Assembly: GCF_003390395.1 (NCBI RefSeq)
Contig: NZ_QUOV01000001.1
Location: 1,054,001-1,118,000 of the forward strand
Source of the DNA: Thalassotalea euphylliae
Lineage (GTDB): Bacteria > Pseudomonadota > Gammaproteobacteria > Enterobacterales > Alteromonadaceae
DNA length: 64,000 nucleotides
Direction: 5' to 3'
Shown here in pieces: positions 52,600-61,278 of this stretch (position 1 is its first letter; every line of letters starts with the position of its first letter). The position numbers were made by a program, and so were the translations under genes. The notes below the pieces were generated by a model, which did not search any database, was not told the origin of the DNA, and saw nothing but the letters and a program-made list of their open reading frames with translations.

Positions 52600-53187
52600 A
52601 TGATTGCTGTACTTAAAACCCTTGTTCACCTCGCCGCAGCCTTGCCGTTAGTTTGGCTTTATTACGGCGCTGTTAACGATACTATTGGCGCAGATCCGGT
52701 GGAGCGCGTGATTCACTTCACTGGTATTGGAGCGCTAAACATTTTGCTAATTTCGCTGATAATCACACCGTTGGCAAAACGCTTCAAAAAACCTGTACTG
52801 TTAAAATTTAGACGTCTATTGGGTTTGTGGGCATTTACTTATGCATTATTCCACCTACTTAATTTTCTGTTCTTTGAGTTGCAGTTTGATTGGCGTTTGT
52901 TTATCGATGAAGTGATTGACCGCCCATACATTACTGTTGGTATGTTTGCCTTTGCCATATTAGTGCCATTGGCGGTAACGTCATGGAGTAAAGTTAAACG
53001 CAAAATGGGTAAAAGCTGGCAGCAATTGCACAATTGGGTGTATATCGCCGCTGTTGCAATTTGGGTGCATTTTTACTGGTCAATAAAATCCGATATATAC
53101 GAACCGGGATTATACGCTGTCGGACTAATTTGGCTGCTCTCGCTGCGTAAAGATCGCATTAGCCGCTGGTTATTTAAGCGCAAATAA
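52600..53187 (+). CDS. msrQ: Protein-methionine-sulfoxide reductase haem-binding subunit MsrQ
   Basis: A 195-residue six-helix membrane cytochrome of the ferric-reductase-like family that feeds electrons from quinol or flavin to MsrP. His residues suited to haem ligation are seen in VIHFTGIGALN, YALFHLLNFLFF, LHNWVYIAAVAIWVHFYW. It lies directly downstream of msrP on the same strand, forming the msrPQ operon. Confidence 0.95.
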   Translation: MIAVLKTLVHLAAALPLVWLYYGAVNDTIGADPVERVIHFTGIGALNILLISLIITPLAKRFKKPVLLKFRRLLGLWAFTYALFHLLNFLFFELQFDWRLFIDEVIDRPYITVGMFAFAILVPLAVTSWSKVKRKMGKSWQQLHNWVYIAAVAIWVHFYWSIKSDIYEPGLYAVGLIWLLSLRKDRISRWLFKRK

Positions 53188-53407
53188 CCTTTGGCATGTT
53201 TTGGGTTTTAAAGCCAGCTTAGCGCGCACTTTACGCCTCTTTGCCTGAGAAAAGTGCAACTAATCGCAAAATTTACCAAAACTCATCGCACATGGCTTGT
53301 TGTTAACATTTTTTCAATATAATGTTGTTGGTTGATCCATTGTCAAAATAATATGCTCTGCGCCGCTGTAAAGTAGCGCGAAAAAAGAGCAAAACTCAGG
53401 AATAACC

Positions 53408-54790
53408 ATGAAAAAATTGATGCCATCATTGGTGATGGTAGCGGTTTCTGTTGCGCTAACTGGCTGTATGCAGTCTGAGCAACAGGACGCGAAAGTCACC
53501 ATCAATAAAAATCCGTACCCAAGTACTTATCAAACCTTACCTCAGCAAACGACTCTGATTAAAAATGCTACTGTGCTAATTGGTAACGGTGAGCGCCTTG
53601 ATAATGCTGATGTGTTGTTTGTTGACGGTAAAGTCAGTCAAGTAGGGCAAAACCTAGCGGCTGATGGTGCAACAGTAATTGATGGCCAAGGAAAGTGGGT
53701 TACACCGGGCGTGATTGACGTGCATTCTCACTATGGTGTTTATCCTAGTCCTTCAGTTGAATCACATGCTGATGGTAATGAAATGACTGCGCCAAATACC
53801 TCAGAAGTATGGGCTGAGCACAGTGTTTGGCCACAAGATCCGGGCTTTAATGCAGCACGCGCAGGCGGTGTAACTACACTACAAATTTTACCGGGCTCAG
53901 CTAACTTATTCGGCGGTCGCGGTGTTACCTTGAAGAATGTGCCAAGTCACACGATGCAAGGTATGAAATTCCCTAATGCACCCTATGGTTTAAAAATGGC
54001 CTGTGGTGAAAATCCAAAACGTGTTTATGGCGGTCGTAAAGAAGCACCAGGTACGCGTATGGGTAATATGGCTGGTTACCGTATGGCGTGGGCAGAAGCG
54101 GCAGAGTACAAACGTGCTTGGGAAAAATATGACGCTGACTATGCAGCTGGTAAAAACCCAGCAGCGCCAGTTCGTGATATTGAGCTAGACACGCTTAAAG
54201 GTGTGCTTGATGGCGAGATTTTAATTCACAACCATTGTTACAAAGCTGAAGAAATGGCCATGATGGTCGACTTAGGTAAAGAATTTAACTATCACTCAGG
54301 TACTTTCCATCACGCCGTTGAAGCGTACAAAATCGCTGATATGTTAGGTGAGAATGGTAACTGTGCAGCGATGTGGCCAGATTGGTGGGGCTTTAAAATG
54401 GAAGCCTACGACATGGTGGAAGAGAACGTTGCTATTGTCGATGCAATGAAAAATTCGTGTGCAGTAGTTCACTCAGACTCAGGCACAACTATTCAGCGCC
54501 TTAACCAAGAAGCGGCAAAAGTTATGTACCGTGCCAATGAAAATGGCTTTGCATTAACCGAAGCTGATGCGATTCGTTGGATCACCAGTAATGCTGCGAA
54601 ATCATTGGGTATTGCCGATAAAACGGGCAGTCTTGAGCAAGGCAAAAACGCTGATGTTGTCATTTGGAATACCAACCCGTTTAGCGTGTATGCATTAGCA
54701 GAGCAAGTATTTGTTGATGGCGCTAAAGTCTACGATCGCTTTGATGAAAACTATCAAGCGCAAAGTGACTTTATGTTGGGTCAGGAATAA
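53408..54790 (+). CDS. Amidohydrolase-family lipoprotein (metal-binding member of a pair)
   Basis: A 460-residue metal-dependent hydrolase with a lipobox ending at C20 (VALTGC). The first metal motif is intact: H106 and H108 in GVIDVHSHYG. Later metal and catalytic candidates are IHNHCYKAEEM, YHSGTFHHAVEAY and the Asp in VVHSDSGTT. The C-terminal GSLEQGKNADVVIWNTNPF is the composite beta-sandwich typical of imidazolonepropionase/dihydroorotase-like members. It is followed 15 bp later by a degenerate relative. Substrate unknown. Confidence 0.88.
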   Translation: MKKLMPSLVMVAVSVALTGCMQSEQQDAKVTINKNPYPSTYQTLPQQTTLIKNATVLIGNGERLDNADVLFVDGKVSQVGQNLAADGATVIDGQGKWVTPGVIDVHSHYGVYPSPSVESHADGNEMTAPNTSEVWAEHSVWPQDPGFNAARAGGVTTLQILPGSANLFGGRGVTLKNVPSHTMQGMKFPNAPYGLKMACGENPKRVYGGRKEAPGTRMGNMAGYRMAWAEAAEYKRAWEKYDADYAAGKNPAAPVRDIELDTLKGVLDGEILIHNHCYKAEEMAMMVDLGKEFNYHSGTFHHAVEAYKIADMLGENGNCAAMWPDWWGFKMEAYDMVEENVAIVDAMKNSCAVVHSDSGTTIQRLNQEAAKVMYRANENGFALTEADAIRWITSNAAKSLGIADKTGSLEQGKNADVVIWNTNPFSVYALAEQVFVDGAKVYDRFDENYQAQSDFMLGQE

Positions 54791-54805
54791 CAGGAGGCAA
54801 AGACT

Positions 54806-56071
54806 ATGACATTACGAAATAAACGTTTTAAATCATCATTAATTGCCTTAGCACTAGCCGCGGCATCTTCAGCACATGCTGCTAGCGTGGCGATTACTAA
54901 CGCAAAAGTGCACACGGTAACCGATGCTGGTGTGCTTGAAAATGCGACTGTTGTTATTGATAACGGCGTGATCACCGCGATTAATCCTGAGTCTGTTGCT
55001 GCTGATCAAGTTTTTGATGCCAATGGTAAGGTACTGACGCCGGGCTTTATTAGTTCAATGAACCAAATTGGCTTAGTGGAAGTTAGCGCGGTTGCGCACA
55101 GTCGAGATGCTGATGCGAAGAAAGCGGATATTACTTTCGATCCAAGTGTTGCTTTTAACCCTAAATCGAGCTTGATCTCTTTTACCCGTAAAGCAGGTAT
55201 TACTGCCAATGTCACGGCGCCAAACGGTGGTGACAGCATGTTTAAAGGCCAAACCTTTGCTGCCAAACTAAACGGCGAGTTCGACAGTGTCTTTAGTGCA
55301 AAAAATGGCGTACTAGTGGCACTTGGTAGCGAATCTAAAGGGTCACGCGCAACTAATTTACTAGCGTTAACGCATAAACTTGAAGATGCAAAAAAAGCGC
55401 TAGATAAAGCGGCGAAAATGGCTGCCAAAAATGGTAAAGATAGCAAAGACAAGAAAGAGCCCAAGCGCAGTGAGCAGGAAATCAATGCGCTGTTAAAAGG
55501 TGAAAAGCCGCTACTTGTTTATGTTGATCGCGCCACCGACATTTTAGCTGTGCTTGAGCTTAAGCAACGCTTCAACCTTGATTTGGTCTTGCTTGGTGCG
55601 GCTGATGCGCCATTAGTGGCGCAGCAAATTGCTGACGCTAAAGTGCCAGTCGTGATGGGGGCACTACGCAACCTACCGGGTAGCTTTGACTCGTTGCACG
55701 TTAATTTAGCAAACGCGGGCAAATTAGATAAAGCGGGTGTTAACGTGGTATTGACTGTCGATGGTGATTCGCACAATGCTCACCAGTTGCGCTTTGATGC
55801 AGGTAATGCCGTTGCTAATGGTATGGACTACCAAGAAGCTTTAGCCGCGGTTACTGCTAACGTTGCGGATGCATTTAACCTAGATACTGGCCGCATTGCG
55901 GTTGGCAAACCTGCAGATATCGTGCTGTGGAGTGCTGACCCATTTGAGCTAAGCACAACGGTTGAGCAAATGTGGATTGACGGTGAGCAGCAGCTGCTTG
56001 AAAGCCGTCAAGATAAATTGCGTGACCGCTATACAACATCTAGCGAAATGCCACGTGCCTATACCAAGTAA
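54806..56071 (+). CDS. Amidohydrolase-like protein lacking the metal motif
   Basis: A 421-residue exported protein with a signal peptide (SLIALALAAASSAHA). Its fold follows the amidohydrolase pattern, with the N-terminal sandwich strands (NATVVIDNGVITAINP) and C-terminal AVGKPADIVLWSADPFEL. However, the position of the HxH motif reads S84-M85-N86 (TPGFISSMNQIG), and the later metal His residues are absent. A charged helical insert lies near 190-215. It probably lacks hydrolase activity and may form a complex with the intact neighbour, to which it is tightly linked. Confidence 0.85.
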   Translation: MTLRNKRFKSSLIALALAAASSAHAASVAITNAKVHTVTDAGVLENATVVIDNGVITAINPESVAADQVFDANGKVLTPGFISSMNQIGLVEVSAVAHSRDADAKKADITFDPSVAFNPKSSLISFTRKAGITANVTAPNGGDSMFKGQTFAAKLNGEFDSVFSAKNGVLVALGSESKGSRATNLLALTHKLEDAKKALDKAAKMAAKNGKDSKDKKEPKRSEQEINALLKGEKPLLVYVDRATDILAVLELKQRFNLDLVLLGAADAPLVAQQIADAKVPVVMGALRNLPGSFDSLHVNLANAGKLDKAGVNVVLTVDGDSHNAHQLRFDAGNAVANGMDYQEALAAVTANVADAFNLDTGRIAVGKPADIVLWSADPFELSTTVEQMWIDGEQQLLESRQDKLRDRYTTSSEMPRAYTK

Positions 56072-56113
56072 AAATACCAAGTAAATAGGTACGCTAAAAT
56101 TTGCATTATGTCT

Positions 56114-56137
56114 AAAAACCTCATTAACTTGTTAATG
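56114..56137 (+). terminator. Intrinsic terminator after the amidohydrolase pair
   Basis: AACCTCATTAAC and GTTAATGAGGTT form a 12-bp perfect palindrome with a short TTG-containing turn, followed by a T run. Confidence 0.88.
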
Positions 56138-56154
56138 AGGTTTTTTGTTTTTAC

Positions 56155-56213
56155 GATTTAGTTTCTTAGCAAAGATTTAGTTTCTTAGCGAAAATTTAGT
56201 TATTTGGTGAAAA
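56155..56213. repeat. Three 19-20-bp imperfect tandem repeats
   Basis: GATTTAGTTTCTTAGCAAA (56155-56173), GATTTAGTTTCTTAGCGAAA (56174-56193) and a decayed ATTTAGTTATTTGGTGAAAA (56194-56213). They lie between a terminator and the start of the next gene. Confidence 0.75.
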
Positions 56214-56254
56214 TCTTTAATCAGCTAGGCACTCAATGAAAATAATGAGAAGTA

Positions 56255-56638
56255 ATGTTTAAAGCACATTGTGATTATGAAATATCTATATCTGACAGCA
56301 TTATGTACACCACGATGCGCGGGGTATGGAATGTTGAAGGTGTACAGCAGTATTTTGAAGACATAAAGCTTAAGGCTGAGTTTGTGCGTCACCAACCTTG
56401 GGTAAGGATTGCAGATACGCTAGAGTTTGAAGGGGGCGCGATGGAGCTAATGGATGCGCTAAAAGAGATTCAAGCGTGGAGCCTTAGCAATAATTGCCGT
56501 TATCTATTCTTAGTTGCACCAAAGCCGATGAACAAAACGATTCTGGATATGCATCAAGCAACCTATGAGAATATGAAGTACGTATATTCAATGGAAGAAG
56601 CTGTCAGTCAGGCAAAGGCAATATTAAAGGAAAAGTAA
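56255..56638 (+). CDS. Unknown protein, STAS/SpoIIAA-like
   Basis: A 127-residue soluble protein. The pattern of strands and helices (ISISDSIMYTTMRGVWNVEGVQQYFEDIKLKAEF ... WVRIADTLEFEGGAMELMDALKEIQAWSLSNNCRYLFLVAP) resembles the small alpha/beta SpoIIAA/STAS-like fold seen in single-domain proteins of marine gammaproteobacteria. There is no signal peptide. No function can be assigned. Confidence 0.65.
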   Translation: MFKAHCDYEISISDSIMYTTMRGVWNVEGVQQYFEDIKLKAEFVRHQPWVRIADTLEFEGGAMELMDALKEIQAWSLSNNCRYLFLVAPKPMNKTILDMHQATYENMKYVYSMEEAVSQAKAILKEK

Positions 56639-56659
56639 AACTTTATTATTTTAAGTTGA

Positions 56660-57241
56660 TTAGGTATCTAGAGGCCTGCTGCCTTCTGGCACAATTACTG
56701 GCAAGTCCATACAACCGTAATCAGCACCAAATTGACTCAACACACAAGTAAGTTGACCTCGATGGTGGGTTTGATGGTTAAATAAATGCTGAACCACATC
56801 GCTAGCGACCTTGGTCACATTGTCACCTTCTGTGGTGGTGTAGTGTATTACCATACCGCATTCTTGTTCGCTAAGCTGTTGGCAAAATTCAATTAATAGC
56901 TTATCAAGCTTAGCTCTAACACTACTTAGCTCTTCGATATGCTTAAAATAAGTATCTTGCGGTGATACTGGTGTCGGAAAATTCGCCAGTGAAGCGCTCG
57001 ATAAGCTCGCTAAATTGTTGCCTACCAGTCGGCCAAGCAAGATGAGATCACCAAATAGTAGATGATTCCAGTAGTCGGTGATGGTTGCGAAGAATGAACC
57101 AGTTGGCTTGTCTAGTAGCGCTTTGGGCAAAGCTTGACATACAGCCAGTAGTTGCTGGTTAATACGTTGATTATAGAGTGCCATCATTTGAAAATTTTGA
57201 ACAATACTCAACTGCTTTCCTTGTTTGTCATTTGATTGCAA
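56660..57241 (-). CDS. DinB family protein
   Basis: A 193-residue four-helix-bundle protein of the DinB/DfsB superfamily (not DNA polymerase IV). Metal-binding His candidates are H near ITDYWNHLLFGD and the HLFNHQTHHRGQLTCVLSQFG motif, which is characteristic. Such proteins are metal-dependent thiol (bacillithiol, glutathione or mycothiol) transferases or hydrolases. It converges on the STAS-like gene. Confidence 0.88.
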   Translation of the reverse strand: MQSNDKQGKQLSIVQNFQMMALYNQRINQQLLAVCQALPKALLDKPTGSFFATITDYWNHLLFGDLILLGRLVGNNLASLSSASLANFPTPVSPQDTYFKHIEELSSVRAKLDKLLIEFCQQLSEQECGMVIHYTTTEGDNVTKVASDVVQHLFNHQTHHRGQLTCVLSQFGADYGCMDLPVIVPEGSRPLDT

Positions 57242-57326
57242 TTTATTGGCTTATTACTAGAAATAGCTGTTATGCAAAAATTTAATGTTAGGTTGCGATA
57301 TTCGGTTTCAACTGCAACACGAGATT

Positions 57327-57740
57327 TCAACCCGAAACATTTAGTACATAGGCCTTGTATGCAATAAAAACCAGTATTGCGATTGCAAGCAAAAAGTACA
57401 TTACGATAGTACCGATGTATCTATTGTTAATAAGGGGCTTAGATAAAATCGTTTTTAATTCAGGTGCCAGCGTTGTCGTTTCTGCTACTGTCATTATGAG
57501 CACTTTTTCTAACGCGTATATCCGCTTGGTTAGAGGCAGTAAAACAGAGGCATTCATGATGATAAATAATAAAAAGCCAATAGTTAAAATAACAGCAGAT
57601 TCTATTGGAAATTCGCTGGGTTTATTGAGTGACAATAGCCAACCACTGATCGCAATAATGGCGATTGAATAGAAATTCCAGTAACTGTTTAATCGAGTTT
57701 CTAATTTCTCAATTACATCAATAATTTCTACAGTATTCAC
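57327..57740 (-). CDS. Small membrane protein of unknown function
   Basis: A 137-residue protein with three membrane segments (about 20-37, 46-67, 108-129) and a short cytoplasmic N-terminal helix (VEIIDVIEKLETRLN). The loop between helices 2 and 3 is helical and polar. It resembles uncharacterised membrane proteins with a SLATT- or RiPP-accessory-like size, but no family is recognisable. Confidence 0.6.
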   Translation of the reverse strand: MNTVEIIDVIEKLETRLNSYWNFYSIAIIAISGWLLSLNKPSEFPIESAVILTIGFLLFIIMNASVLLPLTKRIYALEKVLIMTVAETTTLAPELKTILSKPLINNRYIGTIVMYFLLAIAILVFIAYKAYVLNVSG

Positions 57741-57962
57741 TGAGTCACTCGCCTAATTAATCGTGTCGTGGGGTTATTGCCCATCTTATTGGCAACGCTG
57801 CATGTATTATTAGCTTTAAGGTTAGCAAGTATTACAGGCTTTGACGCAGACTGCCTGTATTAATAATTAAAAAATGACTTGGTTGGTTTATAAGTGGGAG
57901 GTATAGCGTAATGGGCCATTAGCTTAGTTATTCAATTAGCCCCGTCACCGAAATTAACTAGC

Positions 57963-58832
57963 TTAGCGAGCGAATCCATACCAAAGGTAAGCATTTTCAA
58001 ACATGAGTTTGGATGCTAGTGAAGCATCAACAATTGATGTTCGATAATTCTGCCATAACGCTTGGTAAGAGGTCGAAAATAGTGTTAATGGGAAATTGCT
58101 GGCGAGCATTACTCGGTGCTCACCAAAACAACCGACTGTGTAATCAACAACTTGTTGTTGCCAGTATGAGTCATAGTGACGTTTAGTCATCTCCCAACCA
58201 GAGCACTTAATCGCAACTGTGTTATAGCCTGCAAGCACTTGTATGCTTTGTTGCCAGTTGTGATCGTCTGCTAGGTTTGTGCTTGGCCAGCCAGCATGAT
58301 TAATAATAACTCTTAGCTCGGGAAGGTTATCGAGAATATCGACTAGCAAGTTTACAGCAGGTAAATCCGCTAAAGACAGTTGTAGCTCAAAGTGAAAGTC
58401 GTGTGTGGCAATCGACCTAAACTTTTCAAGAATGTCTGCTTGCGATAGCACAGAGGCAGCATCATCATCGAGTATATGGCGCACGCCAACGACAGAGGAA
58501 AAGCCTGATAGTTTAACTAGCGATTGTTTGAAGGTTGTAATATCAGCGCTCAAATCAATAGTGGCAACAGTTTTAAACGCCAATTGACAAGACGGCTTGA
58601 TAGTTTCTTCTAGCCAAGCAATTTCTCGCCATGGTGCTTGATTATCAAACCCTGCTTCAATATGAACAAAGCCTGCTAACGATAGCGGGGCATCTAGCAG
58701 TAAGTCGTGACAACTAAAATCGCGAGCTATTGTCGCCTTATCTGGCCAATATGGCGGGTTTTCACTTTTAAGCCAGTGATAATCACCTTTTGCAAGGTCA
58801 AATAGGTGTAGGTGAGGGTCAATGAGCCGCAT
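57963..58832 (-). CDS. Amidohydrolase of the sugar-lactonase group (COG3618-like)
   Basis: A 289-residue TIM-barrel hydrolase. The metal motif is DPHLHLFDL near the N-terminus, with QLAFKTVATIDL, HFELQLSL, RVIINHAGWPST and MLASNFPL (late Asp/Asn position) as in L-fuconolactonase/rhamnonolactonase-type enzymes. The linkage to a short-chain dehydrogenase 49 bp upstream suggests a deoxy-sugar or related catabolic step: oxidation to a lactone, then hydrolysis. Substrate is inferred. Confidence 0.85.
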   Translation of the reverse strand: MRLIDPHLHLFDLAKGDYHWLKSENPPYWPDKATIARDFSCHDLLLDAPLSLAGFVHIEAGFDNQAPWREIAWLEETIKPSCQLAFKTVATIDLSADITTFKQSLVKLSGFSSVVGVRHILDDDAASVLSQADILEKFRSIATHDFHFELQLSLADLPAVNLLVDILDNLPELRVIINHAGWPSTNLADDHNWQQSIQVLAGYNTVAIKCSGWEMTKRHYDSYWQQQVVDYTVGCFGEHRVMLASNFPLTLFSTSYQALWQNYRTSIVDASLASKLMFENAYLWYGFAR

Positions 58833-58881
58833 AGTGCTAATTCGAATGCTTTGCTTTAATTGCTGCCATTGCTATCTAAAC

Positions 58882-59622
58882 TTATTGAGCGGTGTAACCG
58901 CCATCAATGACCTGCAAGCTGCCAGTAATAAATTTAGCCTTATCTGACGCGAGAAATAAGGTTAGCTCGGCGACTTCTTCTGGTTGACCCAGCCTACCAA
59001 GTGGTTGCAATGCTGCTTCTTCTTGATGGACTTGCTCAATGTCTGCTCCTGAGCTTTCAACATAACGATTAATCGCATTGTGATAAAGCGGAGTTTCAAT
59101 TGTACCTGGGCATACCGCGTTAGCGCGTATGTTATGTGCGGCATAATCAAGTGCGGTGGTACGCGCCATTGAAGCAAGGGCTGACTTAGACAAGTTGTAT
59201 GCGAATGAATTTCGCTTGCCAATTAAGGCTTGATCACTGGCTATGTAGATAATTGAACCGTTTTGTTGCGCTCGCATAAAAGGCAAGCAAGCTTGTGTTG
59301 CCGCATAGGCACCTTTTACATTGATGTTAAACACGCGCTCAAAGTCAGCTTCACTGGTGTCTTCTATATTCGCAGAAAAGTGAACGCCTGCGTTTGAAAC
59401 TAAAACATCAATACTGTGTTCGTTACCGATTTTTTCAACCACATTTTTGACCGCAGAAACATCGGTCATATCACAGCGAATAAAATGACCATACTCACTA
59501 GGTTGAATGTCTAGGTTAAAGACTTGATAGCCATCATTAATAAAAGATTTAACGATGCTTAGGCCAATGCCTGAGCTACCACCAGTAATTACACAAGTTT
59601 TTGTCACAATAAGGTGTCTCAA
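58882..59622 (-). CDS. Short-chain dehydrogenase/reductase
   Basis: A 246-residue classical SDR. The cofactor motif is TGGSSGIGLSI, followed by NNAG-type VSNAGVHFS, the catalytic Ser in IIYIASDQA, and YNLSK (Tyr and Lys). An Asp at the end of beta-2 (NLDIQPSE) favours NAD. The C-terminal GRLGQPEEVAELTLFLASDKAKFITGSLQVIDGGYT is typical. It lies upstream of the lactonase-like gene on the same strand and probably oxidises the sugar or alcohol that becomes its lactone. Confidence 0.92.
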   Translation of the reverse strand: MRHLIVTKTCVITGGSSGIGLSIVKSFINDGYQVFNLDIQPSEYGHFIRCDMTDVSAVKNVVEKIGNEHSIDVLVSNAGVHFSANIEDTSEADFERVFNINVKGAYAATQACLPFMRAQQNGSIIYIASDQALIGKRNSFAYNLSKSALASMARTTALDYAAHNIRANAVCPGTIETPLYHNAINRYVESSGADIEQVHQEEAALQPLGRLGQPEEVAELTLFLASDKAKFITGSLQVIDGGYTAQ

Positions 59623-59732
59623 TAGGTTGCTAAAAGCTTAATTATTTTCGGATTAGCTATTTGTCTGCTTAGTTGTATTCATAGCAAGTTTAGCTGGTTT
59701 TACGCTGGCTATACTTACGCTCTGTTAAGACT

Positions 59733-60428
59733 CTACTCGGGCTTAGCTGTCAGGTAACCCACTATCATTGCACCAAGTTGTTTGCAGTGTTCTGCCATCA
59801 CAAGTGGCGAAGCAATTGCTGGTGTTAAGTCTTGGTAGAGAATTTTCTCAATCAGGCCGTTTATCATCATAAAGGTTGCCATATCACAAGCCATGCTAGG
59901 CTGCGGGTGATTAATTTCTGTCGAATGTTGAATTAACATTGCAGAAATCTCTCGATATTCTTGTGAACGCTCACTTAGTTGGCTAGTCGGTAAAATTTCG
60001 GGGTACAAACGCGAGTTTAAGTGCAAGGTTCTAAGTACACCGGCATTGCTGCTTAAGAACTCACAACAATTGTCGATGATATATTGCACTTGCTGGGCAA
60101 GTGATTCTTGCTTAACGGTAGTTAACGACAACACCCATGCCCGCTGTTGGGTACCGAAATCTTGGTATAAATAGGGTAATAGCGCTTCTTTATTTTTAAA
60201 ACGGCGATAAAAGGTGCCAACAGAAACGCCTGCTTGTTCGGTGATTTGAGCAATACTGATATGTTCAAAGAAGTCTTCTTTCAAACAATTATTGAGTGCA
60301 TTAAGTAACTTTTCCTGAGTTTGCTGACTACGTACCTGTTTGGCTTCAATAATTGAATCTTGCTGCATACTTTTCACTTCATCCGTTGGTTTTACTGAAC
60401 TGGCAATTGCTGAATGGCTTGTTCTCAT
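59733..60428 (-). CDS. TetR/AcrR-family transcriptional regulator
   Basis: I place the start at the ATG at 60428, 9 bp after a palindrome that ends in an AAGGT ribosome site; ATG 60368 is an alternative, and the longer frame to 60617 lacks family sequence. The HTH is TQEKLLNALNNCLKEDFFEHISIAQITEQAGVSVGTFYRRFKNKEALLPYLY; the rest is a helical ligand domain. It is on the same strand and upstream of the SDR and lactonase genes, 110 bp apart, so it likely regulates them and itself. Confidence 0.88.
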   Translation of the reverse strand: MRTSHSAIASSVKPTDEVKSMQQDSIIEAKQVRSQQTQEKLLNALNNCLKEDFFEHISIAQITEQAGVSVGTFYRRFKNKEALLPYLYQDFGTQQRAWVLSLTTVKQESLAQQVQYIIDNCCEFLSSNAGVLRTLHLNSRLYPEILPTSQLSERSQEYREISAMLIQHSTEINHPQPSMACDMATFMMINGLIEKILYQDLTPAIASPLVMAEHCKQLGAMIVGYLTAKPE

Positions 60429-60436
60429 CAGCAAAT

Positions 60437-60457
60437 TTACCTTGCAGTGTAAGGTAA
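60437..60457. promoter_or_regulatory. TetR-type operator palindrome
   Basis: TTACCTT-N7-AAGGTAA. Over 21 bp, nine of ten base pairs around the centre are symmetric. It lies just upstream of the TetR-family start codon, as expected for an autoregulatory operator. It also lies in the region shared with the divergent DUF3010 gene at 60661. Confidence 0.7.
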
Positions 60458-60660
60458 CAATTAGGCTAAGTCGAGCAAGGGAATCGCTAGCAAAGCCAAT
60501 TAATTTATCCCTCAGTAAATTTATTAGTGTAAAAGCTTCAAACCTTTGTTCGATTTTGTGCGTAATAAGGCAAAAATACTGTCCTTCACATACAGACGAG
60601 CGCATAATACCGCCCATTGATATGCAGAGAGTACGCTGGGCGTATAAAGAGGCTAAAATT

Positions 60661-61086
60661 ATGAAAGTATGTGGTGTAGAGCTTAAAGGTAATGATGCAA
60701 TTGTATGTGTAATGGCGTTGGAAAACGGCTTGTATGATTTACCGCAACTAAGGGTTGCTAAAGTTTCGATTGACGATGCCGGCGATGCTGAGCAAGTACA
60801 AAAGTTTCAGTTCGCATTTAAAAAGTTGATGGAAGACTACCAAATTGAGCAGGTGGTAATTAAGGGCAGAGCGCTAAAAGGTAAGTTTGCTGGTGGCCCT
60901 GTTGGTTTTAAGCTTGAAGCAGCAATTCAACTTATTGACAGCGTAAAAGTAGATATCGTCTCAGGTAGTTTTGTGAAGAACACGCTAGCAAAAAGCCAAG
61001 TAGGTATCGACTTTCGCGATACAGGTTTGAAAAAGTTTCAGCAAACAGCGTTTGAAACCGTGTTTGCGTTTCTAGAAGCACGATAG
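60661..61086 (+). CDS. DUF3010 family protein
   Basis: A 141-residue soluble protein of the DUF3010 type: MKVCGVELKGNDAIVCVMALENGLYDLPQLR at the N-terminus, VVIKGRALKGKFAGGPVGFKLEAAIQL and FVKNTLAKSQVGIDFRDTGLKKFQQTAFETVFAFLEA. I start at the ATG at 60661, because family proteins begin here. The RNase H-like fold is suggested for this family but the function is unknown. Confidence 0.88.
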   Translation: MKVCGVELKGNDAIVCVMALENGLYDLPQLRVAKVSIDDAGDAEQVQKFQFAFKKLMEDYQIEQVVIKGRALKGKFAGGPVGFKLEAAIQLIDSVKVDIVSGSFVKNTLAKSQVGIDFRDTGLKKFQQTAFETVFAFLEAR

Positions 61087-61231
61087 GATTATTAATAGCT
61101 TTAATGTCCAACAAGAAAAGCATAGCTATTAACAGCCACAATAGCCTTGTATAAACCAAGGTTATATTGAGCATAGATAGCTAGATTGTACTTTTAAAAT
61201 GGCTGTCAACCTTGTTAAAATGTATGGGTAT

Positions 61232-61248
61232 AACTAGTCCGACCAGTT
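61232..61248. promoter_or_regulatory. FadR-like operator before the acyl-CoA dehydrogenase
   Basis: AACTAGTCC-GACCAGTT is a 17-bp palindrome that differs from the E. coli-type FadR site (A-N-CTGGTCCGACCAGTT) only by A for G at position 5. It overlaps a possible -10 (TATAAC at 61229-61234) and lies 31 bp before the start codon, so binding would repress. Long-chain acyl-CoA would relieve it. Confidence 0.7.
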
Positions 61249-61278
61249 GGTGGTAGGATCAATTTTGAGGAAACAACA

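Noticed and set aside
55006..55485. 159-codon minus-strand frame inside the second amidohydrolase
   Set aside because: The plus-strand gene has signal peptide and family motifs; the antisense frame is Ser/Leu-rich with no recognisable motif.
60429..60617. N-terminal extension of the TetR regulator
   Set aside because: It would run through the operator palindrome and has no TetR-family sequence.
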